A DNA stretch of 64,000 bases from RGIG9060 sp036307825. Lineage in GTDB: Bacteria; Spirochaetota; Spirochaetia; Treponematales; Treponemataceae. The stretch is taken from NCBI GenBank assembly GCA_036307825.1, contig JAXJWW010000026.1, positions 1-64,000 of the forward strand. Reading direction: 5' to 3'. Of this stretch, positions 16,981-25,051 are shown piece by piece (the first letter of the stretch is position 1; every line of letters starts with the position of its first letter). The position numbers were made by a program, and so were the translations under genes. The notes below the pieces were generated by a model. The model ran no database searches and was not told where the DNA came from. It saw only the letters and a list, made by a program, of their open reading frames with translations.

Positions 16981-18049
16981 ATCTAAACTTTTCAAAATTA
17001 TTTTAATTTCTCTAATTATTTTAGTTTGTGTTTTTGGAATTGCTTTTTTAATCAGAAATAGTAAAAAATCTGAAAATTTAGATAATCAAACTTTTATGGT
17101 TCGAAAAGAAGTTTTTGAAAATATAATCGAAATTTCTGGAAATATTTCTGCTGCTGAATCTCAAACTTTACAAGCTGCTGGTGAAGGAACTGTTCAAAAG
17201 GTCTTTGTAAAAGAAGGAGATTTTGTAAAAAAAGGTCAGGTTATTATTGAACTTGATGCAGTTGAACAACAATATAATCTTGCAAAGCATGAATATTCGA
17301 TGGAACAAACACGAATAAATGGTGCAAAACGAGAATTAGAATTGATGGAGCATCAGCGCCAAGTTTTGAAGAATAAAATTGCAGAACGTTCTGTAACTGC
17401 TTATTTTGATGGAATTATTGTAAAGCTTTCTGTTGCTGAAGGTGATGTTGTAGAAGCAAAAGATGAAGTTGGAATTATTATCAATCGTGATTATATGACA
17501 GCTAATGTAGAAATTGTAGAAAATGATGTTCATAAATTGAAAAAGGGACAATTGGTAAACTTTACTTTTCCTGCCTACGAAGATTTAGAAGTTACAGGTT
17601 ATGTTGATTCTTTCCCAGCGGTCGGAAGAATTACTTCTCGAGGGGCTACTGTTGTTGATGCTGTTGTAAAAATTGATAATCCTCCAGAAGAAATTTTACC
17701 AAATTTTTCTTTTACTGGAAAAATAGAAATAACTCCACCTCAAAATTATCTAATTGTAGAAAGAAGTGCAGTTGGACATAAAGCAGGAGAATCCTTTGTT
17801 GAAAAAGTCAATCCTGATGGTTCTGTAGAAACTGTGGATGTAAAAATTGCACCCTACGGATTTGATTATGTAAATATCATTTCGGGACTTTCTGAAGGCG
17901 ATGTGGTAAAAAATCAAGGTGGCGGATTAAAATCTGGAAAACTTAGAACAACTTCTTCAAGAAGTGGAAATAATTCAAATAAATCTAGCGGAGCTGGTGG
18001 AAAAATGCCAGCTAGAATGCCTAGTGGTACCCCTGGAGGTCGATATTAA
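16958..18049 (+). CDS. Periplasmic adaptor (membrane fusion) subunit of a MacAB-type pump
   Basis: 363 residues. An N-terminal membrane anchor (FKIILISLIILVCVFGIAFLI) is followed by a split biotinyl-lipoyl domain (GTVQKVFVKEGDFVKKGQVI and YFDGIIVKLSVAEGDVVEA) around a short coiled-coil hairpin of about 35 residues, then beta-barrel and membrane-proximal domains (PNFSFTGKIEI, IISGLSEGDVV). The C terminus is Ser/Gly/Arg-rich and probably disordered. It links the ABC transporter to the TolC-like protein. I chose ATG 16958, spaced 9 nt from AGGAG, over ATG 16952, spaced 3 nt. The last base of its stop TAA is shared with the start of the ATPase gene. Confidence 0.87.
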   Translation: MKTQKKTKSKLFKIILISLIILVCVFGIAFLIRNSKKSENLDNQTFMVRKEVFENIIEISGNISAAESQTLQAAGEGTVQKVFVKEGDFVKKGQVIIELDAVEQQYNLAKHEYSMEQTRINGAKRELELMEHQRQVLKNKIAERSVTAYFDGIIVKLSVAEGDVVEAKDEVGIIINRDYMTANVEIVENDVHKLKKGQLVNFTFPAYEDLEVTGYVDSFPAVGRITSRGATVVDAVVKIDNPPEEILPNFSFTGKIEITPPQNYLIVERSAVGHKAGESFVEKVNPDGSVETVDVKIAPYGFDYVNIISGLSEGDVVKNQGGGLKSGKLRTTSSRSGNNSNKSSGAGGKMPARMPSGTPGGRY

Positions 18050-18762
18050 TGCAAGTAATTTCCCTAGAAGATGTTTGCAAAACTTATTTTATGGGTGATA
18101 ATCAAGTCCATGCTTTAAGAAATGTAAGTTTTTCAATTAATGAAGGTGAATTTGTTTCGATTATGGGGCCTTCTGGTTCCGGAAAATCAACTTGTATGAA
18201 TATGATTGGTTGTCTTGATAGGCCAACTTCTGGAAAGGTTTTTATTGCTGGAAAATCTACTGCCGAAATGACTGAAAAAGATTTATCAGTTTTAAGAAAT
18301 CGAACAGTTGGTTTTGTTTTTCAGCAATATCATCTTTTGTCTACAATGACAGTTTTGGATAATGTTATGTTGCCTTTGCGTTATAAAGGAATTCCTCATT
18401 CGGAACGAAAGGATATTGCCCTAGAAGTTTTAGCAAAGGTGAATCTTACAGATAGAATTTCTCATTTTCCAAACGAACTTTCTGGTGGACAAAAACAGCG
18501 TGTTTCTATTGCTCGTGCCTTAGTTACAAAACCAAAAATTATTTTGGCAGACGAACCTACTGGTGCCTTGGATTCTAGCACAGGAAAGGCAGTTTTGGAA
18601 CTTTTTAATCAAATAAACGAAGAAGGAACTACAATTGTAATTGTAACCCACGATCCAGGAATTGGTGCAAGTACAAGGCGTTGTATCCGTATTTTAGACG
18701 GACAAGTTGCAGAAGATAAAATAAACGAAATTCAGCCAAAAGGAGAATTTTATCATGTTTGA
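18049..18762 (+). CDS. MacB-type ABC transporter ATPase
   Basis: 237 residues. It has Walker A GPSGSGKST (38-46), a Q-loop (VFQQYHLLS), the ABC signature LSGGQKQRVSIARAL, Walker B IILADEPTGALDS and the H-loop VTHDP. It belongs to the LolD/MacB/FtsE-like group of ATPases that drive mechanotransmission rather than direct uptake. It works as a dimer with the next gene's permease to power extrusion of a substrate such as a peptide, macrolide or lipoprotein; the substrate is unknown. The ATG overlaps the adaptor stop and its own 3' end overlaps the permease start by 8 bases, so the four genes are one translationally coupled operon. Confidence 0.93.
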   Translation: MQVISLEDVCKTYFMGDNQVHALRNVSFSINEGEFVSIMGPSGSGKSTCMNMIGCLDRPTSGKVFIAGKSTAEMTEKDLSVLRNRTVGFVFQQYHLLSTMTVLDNVMLPLRYKGIPHSERKDIALEVLAKVNLTDRISHFPNELSGGQKQRVSIARALVTKPKIILADEPTGALDSSTGKAVLELFNQINEEGTTIVIVTHDPGIGASTRRCIRILDGQVAEDKINEIQPKGEFYHV

Positions 18763-19945
18763 GGATTTTATCAATGCTTTGCAAAATTTTAGACAAAACA
18801 AAACTCGTACTTTTTTATCACTTTTGGGTGTAATCATCGGAGTTGCTTCCGTAATTTTGATTACAACTCTTGGACAAAGTGCAACTGAAAATGTAAAAAA
18901 ATCTTTTGGTTCTTCAGGTTTGGATATAATCAAAGTTTCTTCAGGTTTTATGAATCGTAGAAGTTCTAGTGGAGTTCAATTTACAGAAAGTTTTAGAGAT
19001 GAACTTTGGGATAACATTGAAAACTTGAAAAAAATTCATTACATAAATAATCTTTCCACAACTTTAGTTTACGGTGATTTATCTGTAAACGGAACTGGAA
19101 TTGCCATTGAGCATGATTATCTTCAAATGTACAATTTTGAACTTGAATACGGAAAGTTTTTTTCTGTAACTGATAACGTTTCGGGGAGTCAAAAAATCAT
19201 TCTTGGTAGCGAAGTTGCAGAAGCTCTTTTCCCAGAAGGAAATGCTTTAGGAAAAAAAATTATTGTGATAAGTTCAAATATTCGATTTGGATTTGAAGTT
19301 GTTGGTGTTTTGAAAGAACAAGCAGGTGGAATGGAAAGTCCGTCATCATCAGTTTATGTTCCTAGGGGATTTTATTCTAAAAAAATTCAGCCTAATCCTG
19401 TTGCATCGAGTATTGTTTGCCAAGTAACTGATCAAAAACTTTCCACAAAGGTTGCTGAAGATATAACTGCTTATGTAAAAGCAAAAACTGGTTTAGATAA
19501 TGCTGTAAATGTTATGTCCATGGCGTCATTTTTGGAACAATATGATCAGATTATGGGAACTATGACTTTATTGCTTTCTGGCGTTGCCGCAATTTCTCTT
19601 TTGGTTGGTGGTGTTGGAATTATGAATATCATGATTGTAACTGTTACCGAACGAAAAAAAGAAATTGGAATTCGAAAAGCTTTAGGAGCTAGTCCAACTG
19701 CAATTAGAGTTCAGTTTTTAGTTGAATCTGCAACTATAACACTTTTGGGCGGATTTTTAGGTGTCGTCGTTGGAATTGCTTTAAGTAGTATCGTTGTTTT
19801 TGCTATGAACTGGCAATTTGCAATTCAATGGGGCGCTTGTGTTTTATCATTTTTCTTTTCTGCTTTTGTGGGAGTTTTCTTTGGATTGAATCCAGCAAGT
19901 AGAGCCGCAAAACTTGATCCAGTTGCAGCCTTATCTGCAGAGTAA
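18755..19945 (+). CDS. MacB-type ABC transporter permease
   Basis: 396 residues with the four-helix MacB/FtsX layout. Membrane segment 1 is at about 20-40 (FLSLLGVIIGVASVILITTL). A large periplasmic MacB_PCD domain occupies about 45-270. Three C-terminal segments follow, with the family's VGGVGIMNIMIV and TERKKEIGIRKALGA motifs and the ending NPASRAAKLDPVAAL. In E. coli MacB the ATPase and permease are one chain; here they are separate, as in many Gram-negative and Gram-positive relatives. It is the last gene of the efflux operon and ends 13 bp from the convergent mgtC-like gene, with only a T-run between them. Confidence 0.92.
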   Translation: MFEDFINALQNFRQNKTRTFLSLLGVIIGVASVILITTLGQSATENVKKSFGSSGLDIIKVSSGFMNRRSSSGVQFTESFRDELWDNIENLKKIHYINNLSTTLVYGDLSVNGTGIAIEHDYLQMYNFELEYGKFFSVTDNVSGSQKIILGSEVAEALFPEGNALGKKIIVISSNIRFGFEVVGVLKEQAGGMESPSSSVYVPRGFYSKKIQPNPVASSIVCQVTDQKLSTKVAEDITAYVKAKTGLDNAVNVMSMASFLEQYDQIMGTMTLLLSGVAAISLLVGGVGIMNIMIVTVTERKKEIGIRKALGASPTAIRVQFLVESATITLLGGFLGVVVGIALSSIVVFAMNWQFAIQWGACVLSFFFSAFVGVFFGLNPASRAAKLDPVAALSAE

Positions 19946-19958
19946 TTTTTTTTCAGTT

Positions 19959-20660
19959 TTAGTCCGAAAGGTTAATTTCTTCAAGATTTCCTAGTTCTTC
20001 GATTTTGTCGCTTAGGTCAAAGATGTCAATTTCTTCAGGGGCTTTAACTGAAAAAGTAATTTGTAGTTGCTTTTCAGTTATTTGCTTAGAAATATCTGAG
20101 CTTAAAATAATCAACCCGTGATTTTCAATTATTGTGTGAAGTTTTGTTAAATCGATTTTGCTATTGTGAAAAACCAAAAATAGTCGTTTGTTTCTTTCTG
20201 CTGGAAAATATTTTGTTTCAAATTTTTCAAGAATTATAAGAGCAAGAATCAAAACTATTAAAACAACAATCGAAGCTATATACATTCCTGCGCCAATTGT
20301 AAGGCCTATTGCAGACGCTGCCCAAATTGTTGCCGCAGATGTAAGACCTTTTATGTTTAATCCTTGTCGTAAAATTGCTCCACCGCCTAAAAAACCGATT
20401 CCAGAAACAACTTGTGCCGCAAGTCTTGCTGGATCTGCGTTTACAGATTTTCCAAGATTTAAAGAAAGTAACATCAATAAAGTTGAAGAAAGGCTGATAA
20501 GAATAACAGTTCTTACTCCGATAGGTTGTTGTCTAAATTTTCTCTCAAGTCCAAGAGCAAAGCCTGCAATAAAACTCAATAGAATTTTAAAACCAATTTG
20601 CGAATATTCGATTAGAGAAAATGCACTTGTATCAACAATAATTTCTTTCAAAAAATCCAT
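19959..20660 (-). CDS. MgtC/SapB family membrane protein
   Basis: 233 residues. The N-terminal part is the MgtC domain of about four to five helices with the family motifs ALGLERKFRQQPIGVRTVIL, AAQVVSGIGFLGGGAILR and GLTSAATIWAASAIGLTIG. After the last helix comes a C-terminal ACT-like cytoplasmic domain of about 85 residues. Relatives modulate F1Fo-ATPase and phosphate or magnesium homeostasis, but the role in this organism is unknown. The ATG at 20660 follows a TATAAT box by 7 nt and has no ribosome binding site. It lies downstream of radA on the same strand. Confidence 0.88.
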   Translation of the reverse strand: MDFLKEIIVDTSAFSLIEYSQIGFKILLSFIAGFALGLERKFRQQPIGVRTVILISLSSTLLMLLSLNLGKSVNADPARLAAQVVSGIGFLGGGAILRQGLNIKGLTSAATIWAASAIGLTIGAGMYIASIVVLIVLILALIILEKFETKYFPAERNKRLFLVFHNSKIDLTKLHTIIENHGLIILSSDISKQITEKQLQITFSVKAPEEIDIFDLSDKIEELGNLEEINLSD

Positions 20661-20667
20661 ACTTAAT

Positions 20668-20673
20668 ATTATA
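20668..20673 (-). promoter_or_regulatory. -10 box of the mgtC-like gene, leaderless arrangement
   Basis: A perfect TATAAT on the minus strand ends 7 nt before ATG 20660. It lies in the 29-bp gap after radA, so the gene can be expressed alone. Confidence 0.55.
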
Positions 20674-20689
20674 TCACGAAAGAATGAAT

Positions 20690-22048
20690 TTATGAATTTT
20701 TAAAAAGTATTTTTACTAAAGATTTTATATCTGTGCAGATAATTCCCTCAGAGTCTTTTTCGGGGCAAAGTATTTTTTCAAAACCTAAACTTAATGCAGT
20801 TTTTACTCGTTGTTTTCCTTTTGAAACAGGTCTAATTTCACCTGCCAAACTTAGCTCACCAATTACAGCAGTGCTTTCTGGCAATGGAATTGAAGTGCGT
20901 GCTGAATATAAAGCCGCTGCCAATGCTCCATCGATAGCACTTTCTGTTAATTTTATCCCACCTGCAACATTGATATAAATATCTTGATCAGAAAATTTTA
21001 ATCCTAAAGATTTTTCTAAAACCGCAGAAACCCTGCTAACTCTAGCAAAGTCAATTTTATCAGAATAAACTCTTGTTGTTGTGGCTTTTGCGGGAACAGT
21101 CAATGCTTGAATTTCAACTAAAAAAACTCGGCTTCCTTCAAAAACTGGAACTATAGCAACTCCTGCTGGTAAAGCTGATGTTCTTTGAGTGATAAACATA
21201 GACGATGGGTCTTCCACAGGAATAAGTCCTTTTTCTTGCATGGAAAAAAGTCCAAGTTCATCTATTGAACCAAATCGATTTTTTTGTGCTCGCAAAAATC
21301 TAACATCATCATTATTTTTTTCAAAGGAAATTACTGTATCAACCATGTGTTCTAGGGATTTTGGACCTGCGATAATTCCTTCTTTTGTAATATGAGCAAC
21401 TAACATTAAAACGCAATTGTGTTCTTTTACCCAAGAAATAAGTTCATTTGCACAATATTTTAATTGATTTACAGTTCCCGGAACGATTCCTGCTTCTGGG
21501 GTGTAAACAGTTTGAATTGAATCAACTACGCAAAAAACAGGTTGAATTTCGTTTAAAGCACTTTCAGTATCTTCAAGTTTTGAAGTACACAGAATGTGAA
21601 TATTTTCTGTAGGAAGATTTAATCTGTCGGCTCGGGATCGAATTTGTCCTGCGGATTCTTCACCTGAAATATAAAGAACTTTTGCATCTTTTTCAGATTC
21701 CGAAATTGAAGCAGAGGTTTGCAATAACAAAGTGGATTTTCCTATTCCGGGTTCGCCTCCGATGAGAATTGCAGAACGCTTCATTGCGCCACCACCAAGA
21801 ACTCTGTCAAATTCACTGATTCCTGTAAAAAGTCTATCTCCAGCCATTGCATCAACTGTTGAAAGTTTTACAGGTTTTTGAATAAGCCAATCTTGATTGT
21901 TTGAAATATTTTTTTTGGCTTCATCACTTAGTAAAAATTCTTCGTAAGTGTTCCATTGAAAACATTCTATACATCGACCTAACCAACGAGGTTGTGTGTT
22001 TCCGCAGGAATTACATTTGTAAACTAAAGTATTTTTTTTCTTTGCCAT
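20690..22048 (-). CDS. radA: DNA repair protein RadA (Sms)
   Basis: 452 residues, normal length. An N-terminal zinc finger has Cys12, Cys15, Cys26 and Cys29. The RecA-like ATPase has Walker A GGEPGIGKST (97-106), the RadA-specific KNRFGS motif near residue 250 and a C-terminal Lon-protease-like domain (DIYINVAGGIKLTESAIDGA, SLAGEIRPVSKGKQR). RadA is a hexameric helicase that drives branch migration in homologous recombination. ATG 22048 has a TAGGA site and lies 15 nt after the NusG-domain-II gene, so the two are probably co-transcribed. Confidence 0.95.
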   Translation of the reverse strand: MAKKKNTLVYKCNSCGNTQPRWLGRCIECFQWNTYEEFLLSDEAKKNISNNQDWLIQKPVKLSTVDAMAGDRLFTGISEFDRVLGGGAMKRSAILIGGEPGIGKSTLLLQTSASISESEKDAKVLYISGEESAGQIRSRADRLNLPTENIHILCTSKLEDTESALNEIQPVFCVVDSIQTVYTPEAGIVPGTVNQLKYCANELISWVKEHNCVLMLVAHITKEGIIAGPKSLEHMVDTVISFEKNNDDVRFLRAQKNRFGSIDELGLFSMQEKGLIPVEDPSSMFITQRTSALPAGVAIVPVFEGSRVFLVEIQALTVPAKATTTRVYSDKIDFARVSRVSAVLEKSLGLKFSDQDIYINVAGGIKLTESAIDGALAAALYSARTSIPLPESTAVIGELSLAGEIRPVSKGKQRVKTALSLGFEKILCPEKDSEGIICTDIKSLVKILFKNS

Positions 22049-22063
22049 AAATTATCCTATTTT

Positions 22064-22447
22064 TTAGTAACTTATTCCATCTATTTCAGATATTTCGTTA
22101 TTTCCCTCTATTCGCACAAAAACTCCATTAGGAAGACAAGCTACCCAATCTCCATTTTTAGAAATTGCAGAAGAATGTACGCATAGTTTATTTGGACAAG
22201 GTGAGTTTTCAAAAAAAACAAATCCATTTTCAATTTTTATAGTAGATTCGCCTAAAATTCCTTGAACTTCAATTATTTTATCTTTATCAAGTTGATAGTA
22301 CCAAATATTTTTACCAGATTCTATTATAACCTGTTTTACGGTATTTTTGTTTTTAACAAAAAAATTTATTGAAAAATAGATTATTGTTGCTACAAAAAGT
22401 AAAATTAAGAGAACGTCTGCAAATTTTATTTTGTTATTTTTAATCAT
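22064..22447 (-). CDS. NusG domain II-containing protein
   Basis: 127 residues. One membrane segment near the N terminus (FADVLLILLFVATIIYFSINF) anchors a small beta domain outside the cytoplasm. The C-terminal part has the NusG_II pattern: a PCPNKLCVHSS motif and WVACLPNGVFVRI, whose Cys residues could form a disulfide or bind metal. The family is common in Firmicutes and spirochaetes, often beside electron transport or FMN-transfer genes, but its function is not established. The ATG at 22447 was chosen because the upstream in-frame extension reads through the -10 box. It is first in a likely unit with radA. Confidence 0.8.
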   Translation of the reverse strand: MIKNNKIKFADVLLILLFVATIIYFSINFFVKNKNTVKQVIIESGKNIWYYQLDKDKIIEVQGILGESTIKIENGFVFFENSPCPNKLCVHSSAISKNGDWVACLPNGVFVRIEGNNEISEIDGISY

Positions 22448-22457
22448 AGTTACATTT

Positions 22458-22463
22458 ATTATA
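22458..22463 (-). promoter_or_regulatory. -10 box of the NusG-II/radA unit, leaderless arrangement
   Basis: A perfect TATAAT on the minus strand ends 10 nt before ATG 22447. The leader would be only a few bases. Confidence 0.55.
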
Positions 22464-22520
22464 GTCAAAAAAAATAAAAATTTATAATTTTTGAACAAAA
22501 AAAACATTTTTATTCAATTG

Positions 22521-22549
22521 TTGACATCTTGAAAAAATAGGAATACAAT
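22521..22549 (+). promoter_or_regulatory. Strong sigma-70 promoter of a small RNA
   Basis: A consensus TTGACA (22521-22526), exactly 17 bp, and TACAAT (22544-22549). It is the best-matching promoter seen in the window, and no protein gene follows it on this strand before the terminator at 22664. Confidence 0.75.
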
Positions 22550-22555
22550 GTAAGT

Positions 22556-22664
22556 CGGATTGGAAACAATCTGATAAACTCTCTCCGATTGTTCGGATTT
22601 TCCGAACGGCGCTTCTTTTCTAATTAAATTGTCTAATTGAAGTAGAAAAGAAGCGCTTTTTTTT
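22556..22664 (+). ncRNA. Candidate small RNA of about 109 nt
   Basis: The segment runs from the predicted start after a consensus promoter to an intrinsic terminator. Structure by eye: AACAATC (22565-22571) with GATTGTT (22587-22593), or alternatively TTCGGA (22592-22597) with TCCGAA (22601-22606). The terminator is a perfect 13-bp stem, 22609-22621 with 22644-22656, followed by eight T at 22657-22664. No open reading frame fits; the ATG at the -10 box is followed at once by a stop. I excluded 4.5S RNA and tmRNA because their conserved motifs are absent. The RNA points toward the 3' end of cysE and would be antisense to any cysE transcript that reads past its stop. Confidence 0.6.
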
Positions 22665-22668
22665 GACT

Positions 22669-23523
22669 TTATACTGTTTCTTGTTTTGCAATTGTTGTGC
22701 TATTTGCAGGAACTGATTGAGTAAGCCAAACATTTCCTCCAACAACGCTTCCTTTTCCAATTACAGTTTGTCCTCCAAGAATTGTTGCTCCAGAGTAAAT
22801 TGTAACATCGTCTTCTATGGTTGGATGTCGCTTTTTATCTACCATTTCTTTTTTTACACTTAAAGCACCTAAGGTTACGCCTTGGTATAATTTTACATTA
22901 TTTCCGATGATACAAGTTTCTCCAACAACAACACCTGTTCCATGGTCGATAAAAAATGATTCTCCGATTTCAGCCCCTGGGTGAATGTCAATTCCTGTTT
23001 TTCCATGAATGTATTCACTCATAATTCTTGGAATAATCGGAACTTTGTTTATGTGTAGAAAATGTGCAATTCTATAAACTAAAATTGCTTCTGGTCCAGG
23101 ATAAGATAAGATGATTTCTTCGATACTTCTTGCTGCAGGGTCGCCATTTAGCGCTGCCTGTGCATCCTTGCAAGCTTTTTTTCTAATTAGAGGAATTTCA
23201 TTTATGAAGTTATCAACAATTTGTTCTGAATGTTTTTTGCATTCTTCAGGATTTTCATGAAAAGCATACAATAATGCCTTTTCAATTTCTTTTGTAAGCA
23301 CATTTGCGATTCTGCTTAATTTTTCACCAGTAACATATTTTAAGTTGTCTTTGTCGATATTTTGAGCTTGATGAAAACCTGGGAAAATCACAGCTTGAAT
23401 ATCTTTTAAAACAGAAACAACATTTTCTCTGTTAGGATAAATGTAATCTTTTTGTAAATTTGTTCCACCGTCGGTATTGTAAGAAATTAAAATTTTATCT
23501 ATAATTGAATCAAGATTTATCAT
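22669..23523 (-). CDS. cysE: Serine O-acetyltransferase
   Basis: 284 residues. It makes O-acetylserine from serine and acetyl-CoA, the first step of cysteine synthesis. The N-terminal helical part is followed by a left-handed beta-helix of hexapeptide repeats from about residue 165. The active-site region is recognisable: SEYIHGKTGIDIHPGA, FFIDHGTGVVVGE with the catalytic Asp-His pair, and KKRHPTIEDD with the second His. Its length and long N terminus resemble the EpsC/SAT form found in many anaerobes. ATG 23523 has AGAGG 6 nt upstream. No terminator on its own strand is evident; the small-RNA terminator downstream has T's only on the other strand. Confidence 0.92.
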   Translation of the reverse strand: MINLDSIIDKILISYNTDGGTNLQKDYIYPNRENVVSVLKDIQAVIFPGFHQAQNIDKDNLKYVTGEKLSRIANVLTKEIEKALLYAFHENPEECKKHSEQIVDNFINEIPLIRKKACKDAQAALNGDPAARSIEEIILSYPGPEAILVYRIAHFLHINKVPIIPRIMSEYIHGKTGIDIHPGAEIGESFFIDHGTGVVVGETCIIGNNVKLYQGVTLGALSVKKEMVDKKRHPTIEDDVTIYSGATILGGQTVIGKGSVVGGNVWLTQSVPANSTTIAKQETV

Positions 23524-23634
23524 GTTAGCCTCTTGCTTTGGTTTGTCGTAGTAATTCTATCATAGAAGTATACAAATGAAACTATGATTCTTCAATCATT
23601 TTTAATATAAATTTGTATAAAATTCTTATTCCTA

Positions 23635-23663
23635 TTGACAAAAGTTTGTTAAACTTATAGATT
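23635..23663 (+). promoter_or_regulatory. Promoter upstream of tRNA-Thr and the ribosomal block
   Basis: TTGACA (23635-23640), a 17-bp spacer and a weak TAGATT (23658-23663), or TATAGA with a shorter spacer. The spacer contains a small palindrome, AAGTTT-GTT-AAACTT. Confidence 0.5.
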
Positions 23664-23692
23664 AATAAGACACCTTTACTGAGGATTTGTAT

Positions 23693-23765
23693 GCCTCTGT
23701 AGCTCAGTAGGCAGAGCGCAACCATGGTAAGGTTGAGGTCAGCGGTTCGATCCCGCTCGGAGGCT
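23693..23765 (+). tRNA. tRNA-Thr (GGT)
   Basis: 73 nt, complete cloverleaf without an encoded CCA. Acceptor GCCTCTG/CGGAGGC with one G-U pair; D stem GCTC/GAGC; anticodon stem CAACC/GGTTG with loop ATGGTAA, anticodon GGT; T arm AGCGG-TTCGATC-CCGCT. A T-rich tract follows immediately. It lies directly before rpmG. Confidence 0.95.
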
Positions 23766-23802
23766 CTTTTTTTATTGTAGATTATCTAAGGAGTAAATAG
23801 AA

Positions 23803-23979
23803 ATGGCAAAGAAAGCTAAGACAGTTGTAGAAATTATCGCTTTACAATGTAGTGAATGTAAAAGAAAAAACTATACAACTTATAAAAATCGTAGAAATAT
23901 TCAAGGAAAGCTTGAATTGAATAAGTATTGCCCTTTTGATCGCAAACATACTTTGCACAAAGAAACAAAGGCAAAATAA
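23803..23979 (+). CDS. rpmG: Ribosomal protein bL33
   Basis: 58 residues, a large-subunit protein near the E site. It has the usual start MAKKAKTVVEIIALQCSEC and the end HTLHKETKAK. Cys16 and Cys19 form the first zinc knuckle; in the second, CPFD replaces the usual CPxC, so Cys43 is kept and the fourth ligand is Asp46. It is intermediate between the zinc-binding (C+) and zinc-free forms. AAGGAG lies 9 nt before the ATG. Flanked by tRNA-Thr and tRNA-Trp. Confidence 0.95.
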   Translation: MAKKAKTVVEIIALQCSECKRKNYTTYKNRRNIQGKLELNKYCPFDRKHTLHKETKAK

Positions 23980-24014
23980 TTTAGTTATTTAGTCTGCTGT
24001 TGCAGATTGATATA

Positions 24015-24042
24015 TTTTAGTAAGATTTATTTCTTGCTAAAA
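24015..24042 (+). other. Hairpin directly before tRNA-Trp
   Basis: An 11-bp stem with one G-U pair, 24015-24025 with 24032-24042, loop TTTATT. It is not followed by a T-run, so an RNA processing signal between rpmG and the tRNA is more likely than a terminator. Confidence 0.5.
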
Positions 24043-24045
24043 CTT

Positions 24046-24118
24046 AGGTCAATAGCTCCAATGGTAGAGCGGCGGTCTCCAAAACCGCATGTTGAGGGTT
24101 CGAGTCCTTCTTGGCCTG
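24046..24118 (+). tRNA. tRNA-Trp (CCA)
   Basis: 73 nt. Acceptor AGGTCAA/TTGGCCT; D stem GCTC/GAGC; anticodon stem GCGGT/ACCGC with loop CTCCAAA, anticodon CCA; T arm GAGGG-TTCGAGT-CCTTC. The discriminator is G and CCA is not encoded. Placement before secE-nusG is the usual bacterial arrangement. Confidence 0.95.
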
Positions 24119-24151
24119 TTAATTCAAATTAGTAATAAGGATCTGGTTTAT

Positions 24152-24328
24152 ATGAAGATCGTTTCTTTTTTTAAAGAATGTGTTGCTGAACTTAAGAAAG
24201 TAGTTTGGCCAGGTAAAGATGATGTTATCTCTTCTGTTAAAGTGGTTTTAATCTCTACTGTTATCATTGCCGTAATTCTTGGACTTTTAGACTTGTTATT
24301 TGTTACTGGCATGAATTTGATTTTCTAA
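24152..24328 (+). CDS. secE: Preprotein translocase subunit SecE
   Basis: 58 residues, the single-span form. An amphipathic helix (FFKECVAELKKVVWPGKDDV) carries the conserved Glu-Leu-Lys-Lys-Val-x-Trp-Pro motif, followed by one membrane segment (VVLISTVIIAVILGLLDLLF). It clamps SecY in the inner membrane. I used ATG 24152, because the longer reading frame upstream runs into tRNA-Trp. Confidence 0.93.
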   Translation: MKIVSFFKECVAELKKVVWPGKDDVISSVKVVLISTVIIAVILGLLDLLFVTGMNLIF

Positions 24329-24345
24329 TCTTTTAAGGTACTAAG

Positions 24346-24903
24346 ATGGCAAAAGGTTGGTATATTCTTCACACATATTCAGGATATGAAGCTAAAATTG
24401 AAAGAACAATTCGTTCTTTTATTGAAAGCGAAGATTTATCTAAAGATATTGTTTTAGATATTAAAGTTCCTGTTGAAGATGTTGTTGAGATAAAAGACGG
24501 AAAAAAGAAAGTTACTTCAAAGAAATTTCTTCCTGGTTATATCATGGTTGAGTTAGATTTGCCTGATTTAAATTGGAAAGATACTTGTACTAAAATTCGT
24601 AGAATTCAGGGTGTTACTGGTTTTGTAGGAACAAATAGTAATGAGAGACCTCGTCCTATTTCTGCTGATGAAGCAAAAGCATTGTTACAAAAAGCAGGTG
24701 AAATTAAGGGCGAAAAACCTACAAGAATGAAACAGTCATTTTCTGTTGGTGAACAAGTTAAAATTATTGATGGTGCATTTGCATCGTTTTCTGGAACAAT
24801 CGAAGAAGTTAATCTTGAGAAAAATAAATTGCGTGTTATGGTTGGTATTTTTGGCCGGGCAACACCAGTTGAAGTTGATCTATTACAAGTTGAAAAAATT
24901 TAG
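24346..24903 (+). CDS. nusG: Transcription elongation/antitermination factor NusG
   Basis: 185 residues. The NGN domain starts AKGWYILHTYSGYEAKIERT and contains PGYIMVELD and VTGFVG; the C-terminal KOW domain has FSVGEQVKIIDGAFASFSGT. NusG binds the RNA polymerase clamp, and with NusE (the S10 protein encoded below) and Rho links transcription and translation. 17 nt after secE. Confidence 0.96.
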   Translation: MAKGWYILHTYSGYEAKIERTIRSFIESEDLSKDIVLDIKVPVEDVVEIKDGKKKVTSKKFLPGYIMVELDLPDLNWKDTCTKIRRIQGVTGFVGTNSNERPRPISADEAKALLQKAGEIKGEKPTRMKQSFSVGEQVKIIDGAFASFSGTIEEVNLEKNKLRVMVGIFGRATPVEVDLLQVEKI

Positions 24904-24911
24904 TTAGGATC

Positions 24912-24948
24912 GATACATCATTTAATGGTGTATCTTTTCTTGTTTTGG
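24912..24948 (+). terminator. Attenuator-like hairpin between nusG and rplK
   Basis: A 9-bp stem with one G-U pair, 24912-24920 with 24926-24934, loop TTTAA, followed by TTTTCTTGTTTT. Transcription must continue to rplK, so it is probably partial. Further pairing (GGGAGAAATGCCCC at 24947-24960) lies in the rplK leader, where L1 autoregulation is expected in bacteria. Confidence 0.5.
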
Positions 24949-25051
24949 GAGAAATGCCCCTTCGTCGAAGGTGAGGTATTTCGCTAGTTGAATGCGGTAG
25001 CATCGAAAGTGTAAGTCTACGGTTTAACACACCAATCTCAAGGAGATATAT

